From: Planctomycetota bacterium | GTDB taxonomy: Bacteria > Planctomycetota > Planctomycetia > Isosphaerales > Isosphaeraceae | Assembly: GCA_021777685.1 (NCBI GenBank) | Contig: JAJYDH010000382.1 | Span: forward strand, 1-6,309 | Length of the DNA stretch: 6,309 nt | Direction: 5' to 3' | Shown here: positions 1-4,571 of the stretch, one piece after another | Layout of the letters: each line of letters starts with the position of its first letter | How positions within the stretch are numbered: position 1 is the first letter of the stretch | Notes under the pieces: model-generated | What the model was told of the DNA's origin: nothing | The model's database searches: none | The model's input: the letters and a program-made list of their open reading frames with translations, nothing else | Position numbers and translations under genes: made by a program

Positions 1-329
1 GTGCCCCGCCCCCGGAGGACGTAATACAGCTCGGACGAGGCGTTGGGGCGGGTCGCGACCGTCTCGCCGGGCAGGAGCCGGACGAAGTTGGCGGAGAGCC
101 CCGGGCTGGTGAGCGGCCCCGGCCGCTTGAGCTTCGGGCCGAGGTCGAGCGGGATGACCCTCGACGGCCCTTCCTCGTGGAGCGAGGCGGGGAACTCGGT
201 GTACGGGATCGGCGGCGTGGCGCCCGAGGCGATCGGGTCGGCGGCCCGGCTGTACTCGAAGATCCGGACGTCGTCGGTGAGCGATCCCGAGGCGCGGGCG
301 GCCTCGGCCGTGGCGTGGGGGTGGGGCAT
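1..329 (-). CDS. Cupin-domain protein, N-terminal 109 residues (runs off left edge)
   Basis: Reading the minus strand from ATG at 329 gives 109 codons with no stop up to the window edge, so the C-terminus is missing. Residues 1-75 are Pro/Ala-rich with no recognised domain. Residues 80-109 match the first cupin motif in spacing: Gly88, five residues, Arg94-x-Asn96, three residues, Glu100, six residues, Gly107. The flanking LYYVLRGRG strand is typical of cupins. The two metal-binding histidines of the usual HxH are Arg and Asn here, so the usual metal centre is doubtful; some cupin families naturally have a T-x-x-N-A-[ST]-S version. No good SD precedes the ATG (only GAG about 12 bases upstream), but no other start codon exists between it and the upstream Rieske stop, which is in the same frame. 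It is probably the third gene of the queA-Rieske-cupin operon. Substrate and role are unknown; a sugar or small-acid isomerase/dioxygenase or a non-enzymatic sensor are all possible. Confidence 0.75.
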   Translation of the reverse strand, partial: MPHPHATAEAARASGSLTDDVRIFEYSRAADPIASGATPPIPYTEFPASLHEEGPSRVIPLDLGPKLKRPGPLTSPGLSANFVRLLPGETVATRPNASSELYYVLRGRG

Positions 330-395
330 GAGAAATGAGGTCTCGGCGGGGTTCGCGGGCGGTCTCGATCCGTCGGAGGAAGTATGGCGGGTCGA

Positions 396-725
396 TCAAC
401 CCCCCGACAGGTCTACCAGGATCGCCCGTCCCGCCAGCCGGACCGGGTAGAGCCGGCGCCGGAGCGACTCGCCCACCGGGCAGGCGCCGGTCAGGACGTC
501 GAACGACCACCGGAGGCAACCGCGCCGGGGGCACGTCACCTTCGACCCATCGAACGGCCCGTCCGCCAGCCGCCCGCCCCTGTGCGGGCAGAGTCCGTCC
601 AGGCAGGTGACGTCGTCGCCGGCCCGGAACAGGGCGTAGGCCCGCCCGCCGTCCGAGAATTCGCGGCTCGAACCCGGCGGCAGGTCGTCCAGGCTGGCGA
701 CCTCGATCCAGCGGCCCGCCGGCAT
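396..725 (-). CDS. Small Rieske-type [2Fe-2S] domain protein with a degenerate second ligand box
   Basis: This 109-residue protein consists of one Rieske domain, the size of Rieske ferredoxins and NirD-like proteins that pass electrons to oxygenases or reductases in the cytoplasm. The first box is intact: Cys46-Pro-His48-Arg-Gly-Gly. After 16 residues, normal spacing, comes the second box, Cys65-Pro-Arg-Arg68-Gly, where the family has C-x2-H. The ligand histidine is thus Arg (codon CGC; CAC would be His), and three extra residues sit between Gly69 and the usual W-S-F-D-V strand (73-77). A normal four-ligand cluster is unlikely, although the rest of the fold (LTG at 78-80, YPVR near 93-96) is well kept. 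ATG at 725 follows an AGGGAG SD with 8-base spacing and lies 17 bases after the queA stop, so the two are probably co-transcribed. There is no signal peptide or membrane segment. It could be a damaged ferredoxin, a cluster-free structural relative, or contain sequencing errors. Confidence 0.85.
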   Translation of the reverse strand: MPAGRWIEVASLDDLPPGSSREFSDGGRAYALFRAGDDVTCLDGLCPHRGGRLADGPFDGSKVTCPRRGCLRWSFDVLTGACPVGESLRRRLYPVRLAGRAILVDLSGG

Positions 726-733
726 GATGCGTG

Positions 734-739
734 CTCCCT
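734..739 (-). promoter_or_regulatory. Ribosome binding site of the Rieske gene
   Basis: The minus strand reads AGGGAG, 8 bases before ATG at 725, just before the queA stop codon at 743-745. It fixes the Rieske start; the much longer open frame continuing upstream in the same frame is the antisense shadow of queA. Confidence 0.65.
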
Positions 740-742
740 GGG

Positions 743-1771
743 TCAGAGGATCAGCATGGCGTCGCCATAGCTGTAGAACCGATATTCGCGGCGGACGGCC
801 TCCTCGTAGGCGGCGCGGATCAGGTCGACCCCGGCCAGGGCGGAGACGAGGACGAGCAGGCTGCTCCGGGGCAGGTGGAAGTTGGTCAGGAGGGCGTCGA
901 CCCCCCGGAAGTCGTGGCCGGGGCGGAGGTAGAGCGCCGTCTCGGCCTCGAACGGCTCGAACCGGCCCGAGGCGGCGGCGGTCTCCAGGGTCCGCGCGGA
1001 GGTCGTGCCGACGGCGACGATCCGGCCCCCCTCGGCCTTCCGGCGATTCAGGGCCTCGGCCGCCTCGGGCGTCACCTCGGCCCGCTCGGCGTGGAGGACG
1101 TGGTCCTCGATCCGCTCGGCCTCGATCGGCCGGAACGTGCCGATCCCGACGTGCAGGGTCACGTCCACCCGGGCGACCCCCCGGCGGTCGAGCCGGTCGA
1201 AGACCTCGGGCGTGAAGTGCAGCCCCGCCGTCGGCGCGGCGACCGAGCCGGGGACCTCGGCGTAGACCGTCTGGTACCGCGCCCGGTCGCCGCTCGCCTC
1301 GACCCCCTTGCGGATGTAGGGCGGCAGCGGGACCAGGCCGTGGGCCTCCAGGAGCCGACCCGCATCCTCGGTCGAATCCGGGCGGACGGCCCACCGTCCC
1401 TCGCCGAGCTGGCCTTCCAGGACCAGCCCCAGGCCCGAGCCGACGACGACCCGCTCGCCGATCCGGGGTCGCCCCCGGGTCTTCGCCAGGATCTCCCAGG
1501 AGCCGTCGGCGAGGGCCCGCAGGTACAGCCCCTCCCAGCGCCCGCCCGTCCCCTCGCGGACGCCGACCAGCCGGGCTGGGATGACCCGCGTGTTGTTCCG
1601 GACCAGGACATCGCCGGGTCCGAGGAGGTCGGGCAATTCGGCGAAGACGCGGTGCTCCCACGACCCCGAGGCCCGCCGGACGACCATCAGCCGCGAGCGG
1701 TCGCGGGGCTCGACCGCGTGCTGCGCGATCAGCCCGCCCGGCAGCTCGAAATCGAACGCCGACGTGTCCAA
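743..1771 (-). CDS. queA: S-adenosylmethionine:tRNA ribosyltransferase-isomerase QueA
   Basis: QueA transfers and isomerises the ribosyl part of S-adenosylmethionine onto 7-aminomethyl-7-deazaguanine at position 34 of tRNAs for Asp, Asn, His and Tyr, giving epoxyqueuosine in the cytoplasm. The 342-residue length is normal. Family motifs appear in order: F-D-F-x-LP near 6-11 with IAQ (15-17), RD-x-SRLMV (23-30), RNNTRVIPARL (58-68), PLPPYIRKG (148-156), YQTVYA (166-171), PTAGLHFT (180-187), LHVGIGTFRP (206-215), GTTSAR (255-260), TNFHLPRSSLL (296-306) and the terminal RFYSYGDAMLI (331-341). The start is TTG at 1771. It is the only possible start after an in-frame TAA upstream, it has GGAGG 8 bases before it, and it yields the expected N-terminus. 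The gene heads the minus-strand operon with the Rieske and cupin genes. No other queuosine gene (queG, tgt, queC-F) is visible here. Function is assigned with high certainty. Confidence 0.97.
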   Translation of the reverse strand: MDTSAFDFELPGGLIAQHAVEPRDRSRLMVVRRASGSWEHRVFAELPDLLGPGDVLVRNNTRVIPARLVGVREGTGGRWEGLYLRALADGSWEILAKTRGRPRIGERVVVGSGLGLVLEGQLGEGRWAVRPDSTEDAGRLLEAHGLVPLPPYIRKGVEASGDRARYQTVYAEVPGSVAAPTAGLHFTPEVFDRLDRRGVARVDVTLHVGIGTFRPIEAERIEDHVLHAERAEVTPEAAEALNRRKAEGGRIVAVGTTSARTLETAAASGRFEPFEAETALYLRPGHDFRGVDALLTNFHLPRSSLLVLVSALAGVDLIRAAYEEAVRREYRFYSYGDAMLIL

Positions 1772-1779
1772 GTCCCCTT

Positions 1780-1784
1780 CCTCC
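1780..1784 (-). promoter_or_regulatory. Strong SD that sets the TTG start of queA
   Basis: The minus strand reads GGAGG, then AAGGGGAC, then TTG, so the SD core is 8 bases from the start codon. A strong SD paired with a weak start codon supports TTG as the real initiation site. Confidence 0.75.
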
Positions 1785-1830
1785 CCCGGCCCCGTTGACG
1801 CACAATCTTAGCGGGCCGATCAACTCGGGA

Positions 1831-1836
1831 AAGGAG
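1831..1836 (+). promoter_or_regulatory. SD that sets the start of the first Uma2 gene
   Basis: AAGGAG lies 9 bases before ATG at 1846. It favours that ATG over an in-frame TTG at 1795, which would add 17 residues absent from the paralogue. The paralogue begins with the same seven residues, MATASTR. Confidence 0.75.
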
Positions 1837-1845
1837 CCGGACGGC

Positions 1846-2547
1846 ATGGCCACCGCCTCGACCAGACCTGATGTCTTCTACCCCGAGTCGGACGGGGAGC
1901 CGATGGGCGAGACGCTCCAGCACCGCGACGCGAACATCGACCTCATCCTGTCGCTCCAGGACTGGTTCGCCGACGACCCGCTGGCCTACATCTCGGGCGA
2001 CGAGTTCGTCTACTGGGTCGAGGGCGACCCGCGTTTCGTCGTCTCGCCCGACGTCTGGGGCACCCGCGGGATTGACAAGACCATCATCCGGAACGTCTAC
2101 AAGACCTGGCTGGAGGGGGGCAAGGGCCCCGAGTTCGTCATCGAGCTGACCTCGCCCTCGACCCGCCGCGAGGACCGGGGCAAGAAGTTCCGGATCTACC
2201 GGGATGATCTCAAGGTCTTCGAATACTTCCTGTTCGACCCGCTCGGCGAGTACCTCAAGCCCCGGTTCCAGGGCTACCGGCTGGCCGAGGGGGAATACCG
2301 GCCGATCGAGCCGGTCGACGGCCGGCTCCCCAGCGAGTTCCTCGGCCTGCACCTCGAACCCGAGGGCCATTTCCTCCGCCTCCACGACCCGGCGACCGGC
2401 CGTCGCCTGCTCAACCGCCTCGAACGGCTCGAGGAGGCGGAACGAGGCCGGCGCGAGGCCGAAGCGGAGATCGACCGCCTCCGCCGCGAGCTGGAGGCCC
2501 TCCGCGCCGGCCAGAAGCCCGGGCCGAAGCCGAAGAAGCGGAAGTGA
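1846..2547 (+). CDS. Uma2 family (DUF820) PD-(D/E)XK-fold protein, copy 1, with C-terminal coiled coil
   Basis: The 233-residue protein matches the Uma2/DUF820 family, which has the restriction-endonuclease fold and is much multiplied in cyanobacteria and planctomycetes; its biological role is largely unknown. Family landmarks are visible: YWVEG (56-60), SPD with Asp69 as the likely first acidic residue, FVIE with Glu100 followed by the TSPST loop (102-106), RREDRGKK (107-114) supplying lysine, and EYFLFDP (126-132). Residues from about 190 to 222 are rich in Leu, Glu and Arg in heptad fashion and should form a coiled coil, suggesting self-association or pairing with copy 2. The end is a basic PKPKKRK tail. 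The gene leads a plus-strand group with a second Uma2 copy and a glycosyltransferase. All key residues are present, so nuclease activity is possible, but the target is unknown. No partner methylase or toxin gene is nearby. Confidence 0.9.
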   Translation: MATASTRPDVFYPESDGEPMGETLQHRDANIDLILSLQDWFADDPLAYISGDEFVYWVEGDPRFVVSPDVWGTRGIDKTIIRNVYKTWLEGGKGPEFVIELTSPSTRREDRGKKFRIYRDDLKVFEYFLFDPLGEYLKPRFQGYRLAEGEYRPIEPVDGRLPSEFLGLHLEPEGHFLRLHDPATGRRLLNRLERLEEAERGRREAEAEIDRLRRELEALRAGQKPGPKPKKRK

Positions 2548-2548
2548 T

Positions 2549-2560
2549 CGGATCGATCCG
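2549..2560. repeat. Perfect 12-base palindrome after the first Uma2 stop codon
   Basis: CGGATCGATCCG begins two bases after the TGA of copy 1 and is its own reverse complement. It has no loop and no T run, so it is not a normal intrinsic terminator. It could be a protein-binding dyad or chance in GC-rich DNA rich in GATC and CGATCG words. Confidence 0.3.
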
Positions 2561-2566
2561 CGCGAG

Positions 2567-2594
2567 GTAGGAAGTAGGAAGTAGGAAGGGGGAA
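2567..2594 (+). repeat. Heptamer tandem repeat (GTAGGAA x3 plus GGGGGAA) ending at the start of Uma2 copy 2
   Basis: Three exact copies of GTAGGAA (2567-2573, 2574-2580, 2581-2587) are followed by the variant GGGGGAA (2588-2594), then GTC and the ATG of copy 2. Each unit contains an AGGAA SD-like core, so the array forms a multiplied ribosome binding region, with AGGAAG/GGGGG at usable distance from the ATG. Seven-base units can change number by polymerase slippage. Because the array lies outside the coding frame, such change would alter spacing and translation strength rather than reading frame. Confidence 0.8.
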
Positions 2595-2597
2595 GTC

Positions 2598-3398
2598 ATG
2601 GCGACCGCCTCGACCAGGGCCGAAGTCTTCTATCCCGAGTCTGACGGGAAGCCGATGGCCGAGACGACCCAGCATCGCGACGTCATGATCGAGCTGATCG
2701 TGGGGCTCCGCGACTGGTTCGCCGACGACCCGCTGGCCTACGTCTCGGGCAACGAGTTCCTCTACTGGGTCGAGGGCAACCCGCGCCGGAACGTCTCGCC
2801 TGACGTCTGGTTCGTCCGGGGGATCGACAAGGCCGTCGTCCGGCCTTCGTACAAGACCTGGCTGGAGGGGGGAAAGGGCCCCGACTTCGTCCTGGAGGCG
2901 ACCTCGCGATCGACCCGCCGCGAGGACCGGGGCAAGAAGTTCCGGACCTATCAGGACGAGCTGAAGGTCCGCGAGTATTTCCTGTTCGACCCCCTGGGCG
3001 AATACCTCAAGCCGCCGTTGCAAGGGTATCGGCTCGCGGAGGGACAATACCGCCCGATCGGGCCGGTCGACGGCCGGCTCCCCAGCGAGGTGCTGGGCCT
3101 GCACCTGGAGGCCGACGGCGGCCTGATCGGGCTGTTCGACCCGGCGACCGGCCGGAAGGTGCCGACCCGCTTGGAGGCGCTCGAAGAGGAACGAGAGGCC
3201 CTCCGCCGTCGGGATGCCGAACTCGACCGGGAGCGCGAGGAACGCCGGCGGTTGGACGCGGAACTCCGCCGGGAGCGGGAGGGCCGACGGCGCTCCGATG
3301 CGGCGCTTGTCGAGTCTCAGGCCGAGATCGAACGCCTCCGCCGAGAGCTGGAAGCCCTCCGGGCCGGCCAGGCGCCGAAGCCGAAGAAGCGGAAGTGA
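2598..3398 (+). CDS. Uma2 family (DUF820) PD-(D/E)XK-fold protein, copy 2, with extended coiled coil
   Basis: This 266-residue protein is a tandem paralogue of the preceding gene. By hand alignment about 148 of the first 198 residues are identical with no gaps. The same landmarks occur: YWVEG (56-60), SPD with Asp69, FVLE with Glu100, STRREDRGKK (105-114) and EYFLFDP (126-132). It differs near the active site: the usual SPST loop reads SRST (Pro104 to Arg), and the strand carrying Glu100 continues AT rather than LT. Residues 189-256 form a much longer coiled coil than in copy 1 (33 residues more), which includes three 14-residue repeats, and the protein ends with the same PKPKKRK tail. ATG at 2598 is preceded by the heptamer SD-rich array, and MATASTR matches copy 1. 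The stop lies three bases before the glycosyltransferase start, so the two are probably translationally coupled. Whether it is catalytic is uncertain. Confidence 0.9.
   Translation: MATASTRAEVFYPESDGKPMAETTQHRDVMIELIVGLRDWFADDPLAYVSGNEFLYWVEGNPRRNVSPDVWFVRGIDKAVVRPSYKTWLEGGKGPDFVLEATSRSTRREDRGKKFRTYQDELKVREYFLFDPLGEYLKPPLQGYRLAEGQYRPIGPVDGRLPSEVLGLHLEADGGLIGLFDPATGRKVPTRLEALEEEREALRRRDAELDREREERRRLDAELRREREGRRRSDAALVESQAEIERLRRELEALRAGQAPKPKKRK
3201..3326 (+). repeat. Three in-frame 42-base repeats encoding 14-residue coiled-coil units
   Basis: The units are 3201-3242, 3243-3284 and 3285-3326, coding residues 202-215, 216-229 and 230-243 of Uma2 copy 2. Each follows the pattern x-R-R-x-D-A-[EA]-L then six mostly charged residues (LRRRDAELDREREE, RRRLDAELRREREG, RRRSDAALVESQAE), that is, two heptads per unit. 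The first two units are the most alike and the third has diverged. Copy 1 lacks most of this stretch, so it looks like local expansion in copy 2. Confidence 0.7.
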
Positions 3399-3401
3399 CG
3401 G

Positions 3402-4571
3402 GTGCAACCCCTCGCCCGGAGACTCGCGACCGCCCCTCGAACGCCCTGGCCAGCCCGGCCGGTGCCGGTCGCGCTGGTGATCACCGACCTGGACGTCGGC
3501 GGGGCCGAGCGGGCGCTGGTGGCCCTGGCGACGGGCCTCGACCGCCGTCGGTGGCTCCCGTCGGTCGTCTGCCTGGATCGGGAAGGGGCGCTGGTCGGGC
3601 CGCTCCGAGAGGCGGGGATCGCGGTCGAATGCCTGGGCGTGGATCGTCGGAGGCCGATCCGCGCGGTCGGGTCGCTGGCCGCGGCCTTGCGGCGGTCTCG
3701 GCCGCGACTGGTGCAGAGCTTTTTGTTCCACGCGAACGTCGCCGCCCGGCTGGCCGCGCCCCGGGCTGGACGGCCCTGGGTGGTGGGCGGCCTCCGGGTG
3801 GCCGAGCGGCAGAGGCGCTGGCACCTGGCGCTCGACCGGCTCACGTCGCGGCTCTCGGCCGGCTCGGCGTGCGTCTCGGAGGGGGTCCGCCGGTTCAGCG
3901 TCGAGGCCGGCCGGCTCGACCCCGACCGGCTGGTCGTGATCCCCAACGGCGTCGATCCGGCGCCTTTCGATCGCGCCCGGGCCGTCGACCGGGCCTCGAT
4001 CGGCGTCCCGCCCGGCGCCTTCCTGACGCTGTACGTCGGCCGGCTCGACCCGCAAAAGGGGCTCGGTTTCCTGCTCCAGGCCGCGGCGAAGGTCGCCGAG
4101 ACCCGACCCGACTGGCACCTCGCCCTCGTCGGCGACGGCCCCGGGCGCGAGGCCCTGGAATCGCAAATCGAAGCCAATCCGCTCCTGAGAGAACGAACCC
4201 ACCGCCTGGGCCGCCGCGACGACGTGCCCGCGCTGCTCAAGGCCGCCGACCTCCTGGTCCTGCCCTCGCTCTGGGAGGGGATGCCGAACGTCGTCCTGGA
4301 GGCGATGGCCGCGAGCCGGGCGGTCGTGGCCACGAGGGTCGAGGGGACCGAGGACCTGGTGGTTCCCGGCGAGACCGGCTGGCTCGTCCCTCCGGGGGAT
4401 GCCGAGGCCCTGGCCGGGGCGCTCCTCGAAGCCGCGTCCGACCCGGCGAGGCTCCGCCGCCAGGGCGAGGCCGGCCGGGCTCGGGTCGAGGCCGCGTTCA
4501 CGCCCGCCCGGGTGGTCGAGGCTTACGAACGCCTCTGGGCGGGGGTCCTGGGGCTGGAATTCAGCCCATGA
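3402..4571 (+). CDS. Glycosyltransferase family 4 (GT-B fold)
   Basis: The 389-residue protein has both halves of a retaining GT4 enzyme, which moves a sugar from a nucleotide-sugar donor to a lipid- or polysaccharide-linked acceptor at the cytoplasmic side of the membrane. The N-terminal Rossmann half starts at VALVITDLDVGGAER (23-37), with VQSFLFHANVAARLA (104-118) typical of acceptor-side helices. The C-terminal half shows VIPNGVD (179-185), YVGRLDPQKG (211-220), LVGDGPGRE (242-250) and the EX7E motif Glu292/Glu300 in LWEGMPNVVLEAMA (290-303). The start chosen is GTG at 3402, with GGAAG at 3391-3395 inside the end of Uma2 copy 2. A GTG at 3462 (just before the first beta strand) is an alternative, but without an SD. 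No signal peptide or membrane segment is seen. No other polysaccharide gene is present, so donor and product cannot be named. The end overlaps the convergent Tat-protein gene by 11 bases. Confidence 0.93.
   Translation: MQPLARRLATAPRTPWPARPVPVALVITDLDVGGAERALVALATGLDRRRWLPSVVCLDREGALVGPLREAGIAVECLGVDRRRPIRAVGSLAAALRRSRPRLVQSFLFHANVAARLAAPRAGRPWVVGGLRVAERQRRWHLALDRLTSRLSAGSACVSEGVRRFSVEAGRLDPDRLVVIPNGVDPAPFDRARAVDRASIGVPPGAFLTLYVGRLDPQKGLGFLLQAAAKVAETRPDWHLALVGDGPGREALESQIEANPLLRERTHRLGRRDDVPALLKAADLLVLPSLWEGMPNVVLEAMAASRAVVATRVEGTEDLVVPGETGWLVPPGDAEALAGALLEAASDPARLRRQGEAGRARVEAAFTPARVVEAYERLWAGVLGLEFSP

Larger units (their letters stand above)
1772..1845. promoter_or_regulatory. Divergent intergenic region between queA and the first Uma2 gene
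   Basis: This 74-base gap separates two outward-reading genes and must hold both promoters unless transcription starts farther inside a gene. It contains GGAGG for queA at 1780-1784 and AAGGAG for the Uma2 gene at 1831-1836. Possible elements are weak: TTGACG at 1795-1800 on the plus strand resembles a -35 box, but the sequence 17 bases on (GATCAA) is a poor -10. TAAGAT on the minus strand (1805-1810) resembles a -10 but lacks a convincing -35. No hairpin or operator dyad stands out. Promoter positions are not resolved; only the divergent layout is certain. Confidence 0.4.

Noticed and set aside
1795..1823. Plus-strand promoter with -35 TTGACG.
   Set aside because: The matching -10 position reads GATCAA, only three of six consensus bases; not strong enough to annotate as a promoter.
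1795..1845. TTG at 1795 as an earlier start of the first Uma2 gene.
   Set aside because: The SD AAGGAG and the matching MATASTR start of the paralogue favour ATG 1846.
396..1853. A 485-codon minus-strand open frame that ends in the Rieske protein, suggesting a large fusion.
   Set aside because: Its first three quarters are low-complexity Arg/Gly/Pro sequence in an off frame of queA. The Rieske gene has its own SD and ATG at 725.
2549..2560. Intrinsic terminator after Uma2 copy 1.
   Set aside because: The palindrome has no loop and no following T run, and the gene group appears to continue.
2274..4202. A 642-codon minus-strand open frame opposite the Uma2 and glycosyltransferase genes.
   Set aside because: It is antisense to three well-supported genes and has the biased Arg/Pro/Asp composition of a GC-rich shadow frame with no domain.
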